Shown in pieces: positions 7,924-18,668 of a stretch of 64,000 nt of DNA (position 1 is its first letter; each line of letters starts with the position of its first letter). The notes below the pieces were generated by a model. The model saw only the letters and a list, made by a program, of their open reading frames with translations. It had not been told where the DNA came from and made no database searches. Position numbers and translations under genes: made by a program. This DNA is from Paraburkholderia translucens (lineage in GTDB: Bacteria > Pseudomonadota > Gammaproteobacteria > Burkholderiales > Burkholderiaceae): the NCBI RefSeq assembly GCF_020881035.1, contig NZ_JAJITC010000004.1, positions 428,399-492,398 on the forward strand, in the 5' to 3' direction.

Positions 7924-8784
7924 GTGCTGATTTTCGTGGGAACACTCGTGACGCTATTGTCCGTTTTCGGCGGTTATGCGCTCGAAGGCGGCCATCTCGG
8001 CGCGCTGCTGCAACCCGTTGAAGTGCTGATGATCGCCGGCGCTGGACTTGGCGCGTTCATTCTCGGCAACGGAATGAAGACGATCCGGGCGACACTGCGC
8101 GTCATTCCGACTCTGTTCAAGGGCGCCAAGTACAACAAGGACGTCTACATGGAGCTGATGGGGCTCCTGTACGTGCTGCTCGCGAAAGCGCGCAAGGAAG
8201 GCACGCTGACGCTCGAAGCCGACATCGATGATCCGTCGAAGAGTCCGATCTTCACCCAGTATCCGAAGATCCTCGCCGACAAGCACATCATCGAGTTCCT
8301 GACCGACTACCTGCGGCTGATGGTCGGCGGCAACATGAACGCGTTCGAGATCGAAAGCCTGATGGACGAGGAGATCGAAACGCATCACCAGGAAGGCGAG
8401 GCGCCCGCGCACGCGCTGACCAAGGTCGGCGACGCGATGCCGGCGTTCGGTATCGTCGCCGCGGTGATGGGCGTGGTGCACACGATGGCCTCGGCCGACA
8501 AGCCGCCCGCGGTGCTCGGCGAGATGATCGCGCAGGCGCTGGTCGGCACCTTCCTCGGCATTCTGCTTTCATACGGGCTGATCGGGCCGCTCGCGAGCGT
8601 CGCCGAGCAGCGCGTGACCGAGTCGACCAAGATGTTCCAGTGCATCAAGGTGACGATCCTCGCGAGCCTGAACGGCTACGCGCCCGCCATTGCGGTCGAG
8701 TTCGGCCGCAAGGTGCTCTTCTCGACCGAGCGCCCGTCGTTCGCGGAGCTCGAAGAGCACGTGCGCCGCGTCAAGGCGAAATAA
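7924..8784 (+). CDS. motA: Flagellar motor stator protein MotA
   Basis: Inner-membrane stator subunit (286 residues) that with MotB forms the proton channel driving rotation. Four hydrophobic helices are visible: residues about 2-22, 33-53, 165-185 and 198-220. The long cytoplasmic loop between helices 2 and 3 should contact FliG. The first helices (FVGTLVTLLSVFGGYALEGGH) and the GDAMPAFGIVAAVMGVVHTM segment, with the essential proline, are family signatures. It begins with GTG after a GAGGG site. It is followed by motB after 22 bp. A FliA-type promoter lies just upstream. Confidence 0.95.
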   Translation: MLIFVGTLVTLLSVFGGYALEGGHLGALLQPVEVLMIAGAGLGAFILGNGMKTIRATLRVIPTLFKGAKYNKDVYMELMGLLYVLLAKARKEGTLTLEADIDDPSKSPIFTQYPKILADKHIIEFLTDYLRLMVGGNMNAFEIESLMDEEIETHHQEGEAPAHALTKVGDAMPAFGIVAAVMGVVHTMASADKPPAVLGEMIAQALVGTFLGILLSYGLIGPLASVAEQRVTESTKMFQCIKVTILASLNGYAPAIAVEFGRKVLFSTERPSFAELEEHVRRVKAK

Positions 8785-8806
8785 GAAGGCGACGGGAACC
8801 GAACCG

Positions 8807-9817
8807 ATGAGCAGCAAGGACAAAGACCGCGCAATCGTCGTCAAGCGCGCCTCGCCCAAAAAGTCCGGTCATCACGGCGGCGCGTGGAAGCTGGCGTACG
8901 CGGACTTCATGACCGCGATGATGGCGTTCTTCCTGCTGATGTGGCTGCTGAGCTCGGCCTCCACCGTGCAGCTGAAAGGCATCGCCGACTACTTCAACCA
9001 GCCGCTGAAGATCACGCTGTGGGGTGGCGATCGCAGCGCCGAAGATTCGAGCATCCTGAAGGGCGGCGGCCGCGACATCTCCACCGACGCGCAGGGCGTG
9101 ACCCGCTCGACCGATGGCAGCAGCAGCCGCGCCGAGCGCACCGCGTCGCACAACAACGACGACGCGGTGAAGCAGTTGCAAGGCGCGCTGGAACGCCAGG
9201 AGCAGGTGCGTCTGCATGACCTGCAGGTCAAGCTGATGGCCGCGATCGAGGCGAACCCGGTGCTGCGCCAGTTCAAGCAGCAGATCCGCATCGACTCGAC
9301 GCTGACCGGCTTGCGCATCGAGATCGTCGACTCGCAGAAGCGGCCGATGTTCGCGACCGCGCGCGACGTCGTCGAGCCGTACATGCGCGACATTCTGCGC
9401 GAAATCGGCCACACGCTGAACGACGTGCCGAACCGCATCATCGTGCAGGGCCACACCGACGCGGTGCCGTACGCGGGCGGCGAGAAGGGCTATAGCAACT
9501 GGGAGTTGTCGGCCGATCGCGCGAACGCGTCGCGGCGCGAGCTGATCGGGGGCGGCATGGACGAAGCGAAGGTGATGCGGGTGATCGGTCTCGCGTCGAC
9601 GCAGAACCTGAACAAGGCGGACCCGCTCGATCCGGAGAACCGCCGCATCAGCATCATCGTGCTGAACAGGAAGTCCGAGGAGGCGCTCAATCACGACGAC
9701 TCCACGACGACGACCCTATCGGACGACGCAGCCGGCTCGAAGCCGCTCCTGCAAAGACTTGCGCAGCCGGTGACGGTTGCACCGAAGTTGCCAGCGGCAG
9801 CGCCGCCGGCCCAGTAA
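8807..9817 (+). CDS. motB: Flagellar motor stator protein MotB
   Basis: A 336-residue stator anchor. The single N-terminal membrane helix holds the proton-binding aspartate in YADFMTAMMAFFLLMW (Asp33, matching Asp32 of E. coli). The C-terminal OmpA-like domain binds peptidoglycan through the IIVQGHTDAVPY and SADRANASRRELI motifs. The plug region and a charged linker (residues about 85-160) lie between. The tail after residue 290 is a low-complexity Ala/Pro/Ser extension. The start at 8807 was chosen because an in-frame upstream ORF overlaps motA out of frame. Confidence 0.95.
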   Translation: MSSKDKDRAIVVKRASPKKSGHHGGAWKLAYADFMTAMMAFFLLMWLLSSASTVQLKGIADYFNQPLKITLWGGDRSAEDSSILKGGGRDISTDAQGVTRSTDGSSSRAERTASHNNDDAVKQLQGALERQEQVRLHDLQVKLMAAIEANPVLRQFKQQIRIDSTLTGLRIEIVDSQKRPMFATARDVVEPYMRDILREIGHTLNDVPNRIIVQGHTDAVPYAGGEKGYSNWELSADRANASRRELIGGGMDEAKVMRVIGLASTQNLNKADPLDPENRRISIIVLNRKSEEALNHDDSTTTTLSDDAAGSKPLLQRLAQPVTVAPKLPAAAPPAQ

Positions 9818-9868
9818 CAGGTCGCGGCCGCCGGGCCGCGGCTCAGTGTTGAGCGCAGCGAGGTTTTC

Positions 9869-10246
9869 ATGATCAGGCACATCCTGGCAGTGGACGACTC
9901 GGCATCGATGCGGCAAATCCTCGCCGCCACGCTGACGGGTGCCGGCTATGAGGTCACGCTCGCGGCGGACGGCAACGAAGGGCTCGAAAACGCGCTCGCG
10001 ATGGCGTTCGATCTCGTGCTGACCGACCAGCACATGCCCGGCAAGACCGGTCTCGATCTGATCACCGCGTTGCGCGGAAATCCGGCCTATCAGGCGACGC
10101 CCATCCTCGTCCTCACGACGGAATCGGGCGAACCCTTCAAAGAGGCGGCGCGCGCGGCGGGTGCGACCGGGTGGATCGAAAAGCCGCTCGACCCGGACAT
10201 GCTGACCGAGCTGGTGGCAGCGCTGTCCGAACCGGACCCGGCGTGA
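9869..10246 (+). CDS. CheY-like single-domain response regulator
   Basis: A 125-residue receiver domain without an output domain. It shows the acidic pair Asp9/Asp10, phospho-acceptor Asp53 (VLTDQHMPG), the switch Thr83/Thr84 and Lys105 (IEKP), so it should be phosphorylatable. It precedes cheA in the operon and is distinct from the canonical CheY at 18272-18667. It may serve as a phosphate sink or a second output of CheA. In some Burkholderia annotations it is called cheY1; I leave the symbol blank because the role is not certain. Confidence 0.88.
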   Translation: MIRHILAVDDSASMRQILAATLTGAGYEVTLAADGNEGLENALAMAFDLVLTDQHMPGKTGLDLITALRGNPAYQATPILVLTTESGEPFKEAARAAGATGWIEKPLDPDMLTELVAALSEPDPA

Positions 10247-10349
10247 TCCGCGCAATCGACGCCACCTTTAGACCTAATACGGAACGATAGCTCTCGACGC
10301 GGCTGCACGGCAGCTCACGCCAGACAGGCACTCTCGCGGTGAACCAGGC

Positions 10350-12701
10350 ATGACACTCGACATCACACAGTTCTATCAGACGTTCTTCGACGAAGCGGAC
10401 GAACTGCTCGCGCAGATGGAGCAGTTGCTGCTCAATCTCGACGTGGCCCGCCCGGACCCCGAAGACCTTGCGGCGATCTTCCGCGCCGCGCATTCGATCA
10501 AGGGCGGCGCGGCGACGTTCGGCTTTACCGCCCTCACCGAGACCACGCACATTCTCGAGTCGCTGCTCGATCGCGCGCGCAACAACGAGCTGGTGCTGCG
10601 CAAGGACATGATCGATACGTTCCTCGAAACCAAGGACGTGCTGTCCGGCCAGCTCGCCGACTATCGCGCGAGCGCCGAGCCCGATGCGGCGGTGGCGCGC
10701 GCGATCTGCGCGAAGCTCGAGCAACTGCATGCGGAAAGCCGCATGGGCGGCGCACTGGCGCCGGCAGCCGCGGCGGCGAGCGCCGACACCGCGCCGCCCG
10801 CGCCCGTGGCAGCACAGCCAGCGGCAACCCAAACGGCGGCGCACACAACGGCATTACAGGAGCCAGGCGGCATCCCGCCCGAGCACGTCGTCGAACAGGC
10901 GGTGCAGGCGGCAGGCGAATGGGGGGGCGGCGAACCGGCGCAGACCGGGCAAGCCGCGGCCACGGCCGACGGCGCCGGGCCTCATCTGAAAATTACGCTA
11001 CGGGGCGTGGGAGAGAAAGACCAGGAACTGCTGACCGAAGAGTTGGGCAACCTGGGCAATATCGTTGGGCAGGTCAAGAGCGGCGGCGATCTGATGCTGT
11101 GGCTCTCGACCGACGTACCCTCCGACGACATCATCGCCGTGTGCTGCTTCGTGATCGACGACAGTCAGATCACGATCGGCCGCGGCACCGCGCCGGCGGA
11201 GGACGCGCAGCCGGGCGAACCTGGAACGCCCGCCGCAGCCGTCCCGACACCGCCGCAGACCGCGCAAGCCGTGCCTGCCGCTGCGGTGTCGCAGCCGCAA
11301 GCGCATCCGGTCATGCACGCGCACCCCGCGGTGGCGGCGGTCCAAACCGCTGCACCCGCAAGCGCGGCCAGCGCCGAGCCGCCGGCTCCGCCAGCGGCAC
11401 CCGCCGTGGCGCCGGCGGCGGCCAAACCTGCTTCCACCGCATCCGCCGACCAGGACCGCAAGGCGGGTCGTCCGGCAGCCGCGGCGGCCGGCGGCGAAGG
11501 CAGCTCGATTCGCGTCGGTGTCGAGAAGGTCGATCAGCTGATCAACCTGGTCGGCGAGTTGGTGATCACGCAGGCCATGCTCGCGGAGACCACGAGCACG
11601 TTCGATCCGGCGCTGCACGACCGGCTCTTCAACGGCATGGCGCAACTCGAGCGTAACGCGCGCGATCTGCAGGAAGCGGTGATGTCGATCCGCATGATGC
11701 CGATGGATTACGTGTTCAGCCGCTTCCCGCGTCTGGTGCGCGATCTCGCGGCGAAACTCGGCAAGGAGGTCGAACTCGTCACCTTCGGTCAGGCGACCGA
11801 ACTCGACAAGAGCCTCATCGAACGGATCATCGATCCGTTGACGCACCTCGTGCGCAACAGCCTCGATCACGGCATCGAAACCGTGGAAGCGCGGCGCGCG
11901 GCGGGCAAGGATTCGACCGGTCAGCTGGTGCTGTCGGCGGCGCACCACGGCGGCAACATCGTCATCGAGGTCAGCGACGACGGCGCCGGCCTGCGCCGCG
12001 ACAAGATTCTCGCCAAGGCCGCGAAGCAAGGCATGCAGGTCAGCGACACGATGACCGACGAGGAAGTCTGGAACCTGATCTTCCTGCCGGGCTTCTCGAC
12101 GGCCGAGCAGGTCACCGACGTGTCGGGCCGCGGCGTCGGCATGGATGTGGTGAAGCGCAACATCCAGTCGATGGGCGGTCACGTCGAAATCACGTCGCAC
12201 GCAGGCAAGGGCAGCACCACGCGCATCGTGTTGCCGCTCACGCTCGCGATTCTCGACGGCATGTCGGTGAAGGTCGGCAACGAGATCTTCATCCTGCCGC
12301 TGAACTTCGTGATGGAGTCGCTGCAGCCTCAAGCCGAAGACATCTATACGGTCGCCAACGGTGAGCGCGTGGTGCGCGTGCGCGGCGAATACCTGCCGCT
12401 CGTCGCGCTGCACGAAGTGTTCAACGTGTCGGACGCGAAGCAGGAGCCGACCCAGGGCATCGTTACGATCATGCAGACCGAGGGACGGCGCTTCGCGATG
12501 CTGATCGACGAACTCGTCGGCCAGCAGCAGGTGGTCGTGAAGAATCTGGAAACCAATTACCGCAAGGTGCACGGTATTTCGGCGGCAACCATTCTCGGCG
12601 ACGGCAGCGTCGCGCTGATCGTGGACGTCGCGGCGCTGAACCGTGAAACGCGTCATGCACATGGGCATGCGCAGGCGCATCAGGCGATGAGCTTCGCATG
12701 A
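10350..12701 (+). CDS. cheA: Chemotaxis sensor histidine kinase CheA
   Basis: Cytoplasmic kinase (783 residues) that phosphorylates CheY and CheB in response to MCP signals. The N-terminal HPt domain has the phospho-acceptor His48 in AAHSIKGGAATFG. A P2-like segment (residues about 210-275) lies between two long Ala/Pro/Gln-rich linkers (about 135-210 and 285-385). The dimerisation domain begins around VEKVDQLINLVGELVI. The kinase core shows the N box (HLVRNSLDHGIE), G1 (SDDGAGL), the F/G2 boxes (FLPGFSTAEQV, GRGVGMDVVKRN) and a C-terminal CheW-like domain. It is longer than the E. coli protein (654) because of the linkers. Confidence 0.96.
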   Translation: MTLDITQFYQTFFDEADELLAQMEQLLLNLDVARPDPEDLAAIFRAAHSIKGGAATFGFTALTETTHILESLLDRARNNELVLRKDMIDTFLETKDVLSGQLADYRASAEPDAAVARAICAKLEQLHAESRMGGALAPAAAAASADTAPPAPVAAQPAATQTAAHTTALQEPGGIPPEHVVEQAVQAAGEWGGGEPAQTGQAAATADGAGPHLKITLRGVGEKDQELLTEELGNLGNIVGQVKSGGDLMLWLSTDVPSDDIIAVCCFVIDDSQITIGRGTAPAEDAQPGEPGTPAAAVPTPPQTAQAVPAAAVSQPQAHPVMHAHPAVAAVQTAAPASAASAEPPAPPAAPAVAPAAAKPASTASADQDRKAGRPAAAAAGGEGSSIRVGVEKVDQLINLVGELVITQAMLAETTSTFDPALHDRLFNGMAQLERNARDLQEAVMSIRMMPMDYVFSRFPRLVRDLAAKLGKEVELVTFGQATELDKSLIERIIDPLTHLVRNSLDHGIETVEARRAAGKDSTGQLVLSAAHHGGNIVIEVSDDGAGLRRDKILAKAAKQGMQVSDTMTDEEVWNLIFLPGFSTAEQVTDVSGRGVGMDVVKRNIQSMGGHVEITSHAGKGSTTRIVLPLTLAILDGMSVKVGNEIFILPLNFVMESLQPQAEDIYTVANGERVVRVRGEYLPLVALHEVFNVSDAKQEPTQGIVTIMQTEGRRFAMLIDELVGQQQVVVKNLETNYRKVHGISAATILGDGSVALIVDVAALNRETRHAHGHAQAHQAMSFA

Positions 12702-12782
12702 CGCGCGCCTTGAACACTGCAATGACGACAGACCTCGCAACACAACTTCAACTCAACTCATCCCAACCGATTGGGGGCTAAC

Positions 12783-13316
12783 GTGGCAGAAGTCCAATCC
12801 ATCAATTCGAGCGCCGCGAACGCGAGCGGGACGAATGGCCGCCGCGACGCGCAGGCGGACGCCGGCGGTCAGGAGTTCCTCGTCTTCACGCTCGGCGCGG
12901 AAGAGTACGGCATCGACATCCTCAAGGTGCAGGAAATCCGCGGCTACGACAACGTGACGCGCATCGCGAACGCGCCCGAGTTCATCAAGGGCGTCATCAA
13001 CCTGCGCGGCATCATCGTGCCGATCGTCGACATGCGCATCAAGTTTCATCTGGGCCGCGTCGAGTACGACCACCAGACCGTCGTGATCATCCTGAACGTC
13101 GCGCACCGCGTGGTCGGGATGGTGGTGGACGGCGTGTCGGACGTGCTGACGCTCGCGGTCGATCAGATCATGCCGGCGCCCGAATTCGGCGCGACGCTGA
13201 CGACCGAATACCTGACAGGTCTCGGCACGGTCGACGGCCGCATGCTGATCCTGATGGATATCGAGAAGCTGATGACCAGCTCCGAAATGGCGCTGACCGA
13301 AACGCTCGGCGTTTAA
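12783..13316 (+). CDS. cheW: Chemotaxis coupling protein CheW
   Basis: A 177-residue scaffold that links MCPs to CheA. A Ser/Asn/Ala-rich N-terminal extension of about 35 residues precedes the CheW fold: [22 protein letters not shown], the conserved [13 protein letters not shown] strand and VVDGVSDVL. The start is read as GTG 12783 with a GGGGG ribosome site just before it; the in-frame TTG at 12771 would lie within that site. It lies between cheA and an MCP gene in the same operon. Confidence 0.94.
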   Translation: MAEVQSINSSAANASGTNGRRDAQADAGGQEFLVFTLGAEEYGIDILKVQEIRGYDNVTRIANAPEFIKGVINLRGIIVPIVDMRIKFHLGRVEYDHQTVVIILNVAHRVVGMVVDGVSDVLTLAVDQIMPAPEFGATLTTEYLTGLGTVDGRMLILMDIEKLMTSSEMALTETLGV

Positions 13317-13355
13317 CGACAGGCCGCAAGGGAACACGGCAAAGGGAGCATCAAG

Positions 13356-15239
13356 ATGCTGAGCAGGTGGTCGATCCGCACGTCACTGACGTTGGTGGGG
13401 ACTCTTCTGGTAACGCTGACCGTGTTGGTCGGCGCGCTCGGGCTGACCGCGCTGAATCGCGCGAGCGGTTCGCTCGATCGTATCGCGCGCGGCGACCTGG
13501 TCGCGATTCATGCGCTTGACGATGCGTCCGCGTATCTGCTGCGCTCGCGCATCGCGATCGATCGCTTCAACACGCTGACGGCCGCCGGCAACGCGGACGA
13601 GGCGAAGAAGGTGCTCGATCGCGCGCAGGAGCTGCTAGCCAAGGGCAACCAGAGCTGGCAGACGTATCTCGACGCGCCGAAGCACGGCGTCGATCAGGCT
13701 TTGCTCGACGATGTGCTCGCCAAGCACACGACGGTCATGCACGACGGCGTCGACGTCGAATTCGCCGCGTTGAACGCGAACAATCTCGACGCGTATCACG
13801 CGGTCGCGGACACGAAGATCAGTCCGATGTTCATCGCCTACGACGCAGCCGCCGCCGCGGTGATCCAGGCGCTGCGGCAGAGCGTGACCGATCAGCAGGC
13901 GAGCGCGCAGTCGAACGCGTCGCTGATGACCACGCTGATCGGCGCGGTCACGGCGTTCGCGCTGCTGGTGGTGGTGGCCATCCGCTTCGCGCTGCGCGGG
14001 CTCATCGTGCAGCCGCTCGCCGACGCGATCGCGTGCTTCGAGCGGATCGCCGCGGGCGATCTGTCCGGCACGGTCGACGTACATGGCGGCAATGAGATCG
14101 GCCGTCTGTTCGCGGGCATCAAGCAGATGCAGGACAGCCTCGCGACGATGCTGCGCGCGGTGCGCAGCGGCACCGAATCGATCGACACCGGCGCGCGCGA
14201 AATCGCGATGGGCAACACCGATCTGTCGCAGCGCACCGAGCAGCAGGCCGCGTCGCTGCAGGAAACCGCATCGAGCATGGACCAGCTGACCAGCACCGTG
14301 CGGCAGAACACCGAAAATGCGCGCCAGGCAAGCCAGCTCGCGGTCAATGCGTCGGACATCGCGACGCGCGGCGGCGAGGTGGTGAGCCAGGTCGTCACGA
14401 CGATGCAGGAGATCGCGACCAGCTCGAACAAGGTCGTCGACATCATCGGCGTAATCGAGGGCATCGCCTTCCAGACCAACATCCTTGCGCTGAACGCGGC
14501 AGTCGAAGCCGCGCGCGCTGGCGAGCAGGGCCGCGGCTTCGCGGTCGTCGCGGGCGAAGTGCGCAGCCTCGCGCAACGCAGCGCGAGCGCCGCCAAGGAG
14601 ATCAAGGAGCTGATCGGCGATTCGGCCGACAAGGTGAAGAGCGGCTCCGAGCTGGTCGGTCGTGCAGGTACGACGATGGACGAAATCGTGCAGGCGGTGC
14701 GTCGCGTGACCGACATCATGGGCGAGATCAGCGCGGCATCGGAAGAACAGTCGGGCGGCATCGAGCAGGTCAATCGCGCGGTCGTGCAGATGGATTCGGT
14801 GACGCAGCAGAATGCGGCGCTGGTCGAGCAGGCGGCGGCCGCGGCGGCGTCGCTCGAAGACCAGACGCGGCAGTTGCAGGCGGTGCTGAGCGGCTGGAAG
14901 GTGGCCGGCGCAGCGGCGGCGCGTCAGAGCGCACCGGCGGCGCGTACGCAGACGCCCGCGCAGCTCGCCAAAGCTGCACCGCAAGCTGCGAGCGGCGCGA
15001 CTGCGGTGGGCGCAGGCGCGAGCCACTCAATGCACGCAACGCATGCAGGCAACGCAACGACAACAACCGCGGCGCCAGCCCCGGCCCCGGCCTCGCACGA
15101 CGCAGCCGCACGCATTGAACCGGCACTGAAACCCAAGCCGGCCGCAGCCACGGCTCGCGTCAAGACCGACACGTCCACGCGTGCCCCCGCGGCAAGCACG
15201 GCAAGTGCAAGTTCGGACGCGGACTGGGAAACCTTCTAG
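13356..15239 (+). CDS. Methyl-accepting chemotaxis protein with DWETF tail
   Basis: Transmembrane chemoreceptor (627 residues). A first membrane helix (about 9-30) is followed by a four-helix-bundle periplasmic domain and a second helix (about 190-212), then a HAMP domain. The signalling domain contains the invariant hairpin tip [21 protein letters not shown] 100-residue Ala/Pro/Thr-rich tether ends in Asp-Trp-Glu-Thr-Phe at the very C-terminus. This corresponds to the NWETF pentapeptide that recruits CheR and CheB in enterobacterial Tar/Tsr. It sits directly between cheW and cheR. The ligand is unknown. Confidence 0.94.
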   Translation: MLSRWSIRTSLTLVGTLLVTLTVLVGALGLTALNRASGSLDRIARGDLVAIHALDDASAYLLRSRIAIDRFNTLTAAGNADEAKKVLDRAQELLAKGNQSWQTYLDAPKHGVDQALLDDVLAKHTTVMHDGVDVEFAALNANNLDAYHAVADTKISPMFIAYDAAAAAVIQALRQSVTDQQASAQSNASLMTTLIGAVTAFALLVVVAIRFALRGLIVQPLADAIACFERIAAGDLSGTVDVHGGNEIGRLFAGIKQMQDSLATMLRAVRSGTESIDTGAREIAMGNTDLSQRTEQQAASLQETASSMDQLTSTVRQNTENARQASQLAVNASDIATRGGEVVSQVVTTMQEIATSSNKVVDIIGVIEGIAFQTNILALNAAVEAARAGEQGRGFAVVAGEVRSLAQRSASAAKEIKELIGDSADKVKSGSELVGRAGTTMDEIVQAVRRVTDIMGEISAASEEQSGGIEQVNRAVVQMDSVTQQNAALVEQAAAAAASLEDQTRQLQAVLSGWKVAGAAAARQSAPAARTQTPAQLAKAAPQAASGATAVGAGASHSMHATHAGNATTTTAAPAPAPASHDAAARIEPALKPKPAAATARVKTDTSTRAPAASTASASSDADWETF

Positions 15240-15443
15240 GCAACGGCAGAGTGACATGTGGTCAACCGGCATCGCGCCCGCGGATGGGCGAAGCATCGAA
15301 GCACGCGCGCTGCGCGTGCCGCGAGCCGGCCGTAGGTCGATGACACTCGCGGGAAGGCGCGACCCCGCGAAGACGATTCCTTCCCCCCAGGCAGCCCCGC
15401 TGGGCGGCAAGCGTGATGGTTCATATCGCAGACAGGAATTTTC

Positions 15444-16406
15444 ATGATGGCAACGCGCGCACCACAACGCCCCGCCCGGGCCGCGCCGGAGCGGACAGAG
15501 CCGGCCAGATCCGTCGAGACGGGGCGCGATTTCGAATTCACGGCGGCCGATTTCGCCCGCATCCGCGATCTGATCCATCGCGCGGCGGGCATCTCGCTGT
15601 CGGACCACAAGCGCGACATGGCGTATAGCCGCCTCGCGCGCCGCTTGCGCGCGCGCGGCATCGATACGTTCCGCCAGTATCTCGATCTGCTCGAAGCGGA
15701 AAACGATCCGGCCGAGTGGGAGGCGTTCACGAATGCGTTGACCACGAACCTGACCGCGTTTTTCCGCGAAGCGCATCACTTCCCGATTCTCGCCGAATTC
15801 GTGGCGCGCCGCGCGCAGCCCGTGTCTGTGTGGTGCTCGGCGGCGTCCACCGGCGAGGAGCCGTATTCGATCGCGATGACGCTGATCGAAGCGCTCGGCG
15901 AGAGCGGCGCGCGCCAGGCGTCGGTGCTCGCGACCGACATCGACACCCAGGTGCTCGCGAAGGGCGAGGCCGGCGTCTACCAGTTCGACCAGGTCAAGCA
16001 TCTCTCGCCCGAGCGACTGAAGCGCTTCTTCCTGAAGGGCACGGGCGCGCATGCGGGAATGGTCAAGGTGCGTCCCGAAGTGCGCGCGCTCGTGCGCTTC
16101 GAGCAACTGAACCTGACCGATCGCGATTACCAGTTGCGCACGCAGTTCGACGCGATTTTCTGCCGCAACGTGATGATCTATTTCGACAAGCCGACGCAAT
16201 CGCAGGTGCTCGCCCGCTTCGAACCGCTGATGAAAGCGGGCGGTCTGCTGTTTGCCGGCCATTCGGAAAACTTCACGTACGTGACGGAGGCGTTCCGGCT
16301 GCGCGGCCAGACCGTCTATGAACTGACGCGCGACACCAGCGGCGCTCGCGCGCCGTCGCGCGCCAACGCGCATGGCACGCCCGAACCGAGCGGGGTCGCC
16401 GCATGA
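15444..16406 (+). CDS. cheR: Chemotaxis protein methyltransferase CheR
   Basis: SAM-dependent methylation of MCP glutamates. The protein has 320 residues: an N-terminal extension of about 33 residues rich in Arg/Pro/Ala, the all-alpha CheR_N domain ([20 protein letters not shown]), then the Rossmann domain. This includes the SAM-binding [14 protein letters not shown] and the [18 protein letters not shown] motif. The stop overlaps the cheD start by 4 bp (ATGA), so the two are translationally coupled. A second ATG 3 bp downstream is equally possible as start. Confidence 0.95.
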   Translation: MMATRAPQRPARAAPERTEPARSVETGRDFEFTAADFARIRDLIHRAAGISLSDHKRDMAYSRLARRLRARGIDTFRQYLDLLEAENDPAEWEAFTNALTTNLTAFFREAHHFPILAEFVARRAQPVSVWCSAASTGEEPYSIAMTLIEALGESGARQASVLATDIDTQVLAKGEAGVYQFDQVKHLSPERLKRFFLKGTGAHAGMVKVRPEVRALVRFEQLNLTDRDYQLRTQFDAIFCRNVMIYFDKPTQSQVLARFEPLMKAGGLLFAGHSENFTYVTEAFRLRGQTVYELTRDTSGARAPSRANAHGTPEPSGVAA

Positions 16407-17116
16407 GCAGCGCACTGCCGATCGCTTCGAACCTGTACTACGACAATCACTTCCAGCGCCCCGGCGTGAAGCTGTTGCCCAACGAGTTCTACACGACGAG
16501 CGAAGACATGGTGCTCGTGACCGTGCTTGGCTCGTGTGTCGCGGCCTGCATTCAGGACCGCACCGCGGGCATCGGCGGCATGAATCACTTCATGCTGCCC
16601 GACGACGGCGCCGACGTCGCGCACGCCGCGTCGGACTCGATGCGCTACGGCGCGTACGCCATGGAAGTGCTCATCAACGAGCTGATCAAGGCGGGCGGCC
16701 GGCGCGAGCGCTTCGAGGCGAAGGTGTTCGGCGGCGGCGCGGTGCTCGCCGGCATGACGACGATGAACATCGGCGATCGCAACTCGGAGTTCGTGCGCCG
16801 CTATCTGACCACCGAAAAGATCCGCATCGTCGCCGAGGACCTGCAGGGATCGCATCCGCGCAAGGTCGCGTTCATGCCGCGCACCGGTCAGGTGATGGTG
16901 AAGAAGTTGCGCTTGCAGCAGGAAGCGGGCGTGGCCGAGCGCGAGCAGGCGCTCGTGCGGCAAAGCGCCGAAGCGCGCGCCGAGCGGCTCGCCGCCGCGC
17001 GCAAGCGAGTCGAGCTGTTCGCGTCGCCGGCCGCCGCGCGGCCGAGAATCGAACTGTTCGGCGCGAGCCCGCGCCCAACCTATTCCAACAACGCCAGAAC
17101 CACAGAGGAGGCGTGA
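16403..17116 (+). CDS. cheD: Chemoreceptor glutamine deamidase CheD
   Basis: Deamidates receptor glutamines to glutamates so that they can be methylated. The catalytic Cys45 is in [10 protein letters not shown] and the catalytic His62 in GGMNHFMLP. The GGGAVLAGM and [13 protein letters not shown] motifs follow. The 237-residue length includes an Arg/Ala-rich C-terminal extension beyond the usual 160-200 residues. It overlaps cheR by 4 bp and ends just before cheB. Confidence 0.94.
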   Translation: MSSALPIASNLYYDNHFQRPGVKLLPNEFYTTSEDMVLVTVLGSCVAACIQDRTAGIGGMNHFMLPDDGADVAHAASDSMRYGAYAMEVLINELIKAGGRRERFEAKVFGGGAVLAGMTTMNIGDRNSEFVRRYLTTEKIRIVAEDLQGSHPRKVAFMPRTGQVMVKKLRLQQEAGVAEREQALVRQSAEARAERLAAARKRVELFASPAAARPRIELFGASPRPTYSNNARTTEEA

Positions 17117-17121
17117 GCGCT

Positions 17122-18210
17122 GTGCAAAAGATCAAGGTATTGTGCGTCGACGATTCGGCGCTGATCCGCAGCCTGATGACCGAGATCATCAATGGGCAGC
17201 CGGACATGACGGTGGTGGCGACGGCGCCCGATCCGCTCGTCGCGCGCGAGCTCATCAAGCAGCACAACCCGGACGTGCTGACGCTCGACGTCGAAATGCC
17301 GCGCATGGACGGCCTCGACTTTCTCGAGAAGCTGATGCGCCTGCGGCCGATGCCGGTCGTGATGGTGTCGTCGCTGACCGAGCGCGGCAACGAAATCACG
17401 CTGCGTGCGCTCGAACTCGGCGCGGTCGATTTCGTGACCAAGCCGAAGGTCGGCATTCGCGACGGCATGCTCGACTACGCGGAAAAGCTCGCCGACAAGA
17501 TTCGCGCAGCGGCCCGCGCGCGAGTGCGCCAGGCCACGCCTGCGCAGCATGCGGCCACGCAGGCCGCGCAAGCACCGGCCGGCGCCGCGCCGCTTTTCAA
17601 CAACCCGCTCCTCAGTACCGAGAAGCTGATCATCGTCGGTGCCTCGACGGGCGGCACCGAGGCGATTCGCGAAGTGCTGGTGCCGTTGCCGCCCGATGCG
17701 CCAGCAGTGCTGATCGCGCAGCACATGCCGCCGGGCTTCACGAAATCTTTCGCGCAACGCCTCAATGGTTTGTGCCGGATTACCGTTAAAGAAGCAGAGC
17801 ACGGCGAACGCGTGCTGCCGGGGCACGCGTACATCGCGCCGGGCCACGCGCACCTGTTGCTCGCGCGGAGCGGCGCCAACTATATTGCGCACCTGTCCGA
17901 CGACCCGCCGGTGAACCGGCACCGTCCGTCGGTCGATGTGCTGTTCCGCTCGGCCGCGCAGCATGCGGGCAAGAACGCGGTCGGCGTGATCCTGACCGGC
18001 ATGGGGCGCGACGGCGCTGCCGGTCTGCTGGAGATGAGAAAGGCCGGCGCCTACACGCTGGCGCAGGACGAAGCGAGCTGCATCGTGTTCGGCATGCCGC
18101 GCGAGGCGATCGCACTCGGCGCGGCCGACGAAATTGCCGCGCTGCCGGACATGAGCCGGCGCGTGATGGCGCGTTTGTCATCGATGGGCGACCGCGTTCA
18201 GCGGGTATGA
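17122..18210 (+). CDS. cheB: Protein-glutamate methylesterase CheB
   Basis: Response-regulator methylesterase (362 residues) that removes methyl groups from MCPs. The receiver domain has Asp10/Asp11 and phospho-acceptor Asp56 ([12 protein letters not shown]). An Ala/Gln linker leads to the esterase domain with Ser in GASTGGTEA, His in IAQHMPPGF and Asp in [11 protein letters not shown], the catalytic triad. The GTG at 17122 is taken as start because a GAGGAGG site lies 10 bp upstream. An in-frame GTG at 17113 overlaps that site, and the longer ORF upstream runs out of frame through cheD. Confidence 0.94.
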   Translation: MQKIKVLCVDDSALIRSLMTEIINGQPDMTVVATAPDPLVARELIKQHNPDVLTLDVEMPRMDGLDFLEKLMRLRPMPVVMVSSLTERGNEITLRALELGAVDFVTKPKVGIRDGMLDYAEKLADKIRAAARARVRQATPAQHAATQAAQAPAGAAPLFNNPLLSTEKLIIVGASTGGTEAIREVLVPLPPDAPAVLIAQHMPPGFTKSFAQRLNGLCRITVKEAEHGERVLPGHAYIAPGHAHLLLARSGANYIAHLSDDPPVNRHRPSVDVLFRSAAQHAGKNAVGVILTGMGRDGAAGLLEMRKAGAYTLAQDEASCIVFGMPREAIALGAADEIAALPDMSRRVMARLSSMGDRVQRV

Positions 18211-18271
18211 TGCGTGCCGGATGGAACGACGCGGTCGAATGCCGCAACATGGATCAAGCAAAGGGAAAGAA

Positions 18272-18667
18272 ATGGACAAGGGAATGAAGATTCTGGTGGT
18301 TGACGATTTTCCGACGATGCGCCGGATCGTCCGCAACCTGCTCAAGGAACTGGGCTACTCGAACGTCGACGAAGCCGAAGACGGCATGGCCGGTCTCGCG
18401 CGTCTGCGCAGCGGCAGCTACGAGTTCGTGATCTCGGACTGGAACATGCCGAACCTCGACGGTCTCGCGATGCTCAAGGAAATCCGCGCCGACGCGAACC
18501 TCGCGCACCTGCCGGTGCTGATGGTGACGGCCGAGTCGAAGAAGGAAAACATCATTGCGGCGGCGCAGGCCGGTGCGAGCGGTTACGTCGTCAAGCCGTT
18601 CACGGCCGCGACACTCGACGAGAAGCTCAACAAGATCCTCGAGAAGATGGCGAAAGCCGGGAGCTGA
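18272..18667 (+). CDS. cheY: Chemotaxis response regulator CheY
   Basis: A 131-residue canonical CheY that binds FliM when phosphorylated and switches rotation. The acid pocket is Asp11/Asp12, the phosphorylated residue Asp56 ([12 protein letters not shown]), the switch Thr86 and the invariant Lys108 (VVKPFTA). The [16 protein letters not shown] helix is nearly identical to that of enteric CheY. An AAGGGAAAG ribosome site precedes the ATG at 18272. cheZ starts 1 bp after its stop. Confidence 0.96.
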   Translation: MDKGMKILVVDDFPTMRRIVRNLLKELGYSNVDEAEDGMAGLARLRSGSYEFVISDWNMPNLDGLAMLKEIRADANLAHLPVLMVTAESKKENIIAAAQAGASGYVVKPFTAATLDEKLNKILEKMAKAGS

Positions 18668-18668
18668 C

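Noticed and set aside
10998..12743. 581-residue ORF antisense to cheA
   Set aside because: A shadow of codon bias in cheA; composition is Arg/His-rich and no start signal is visible.
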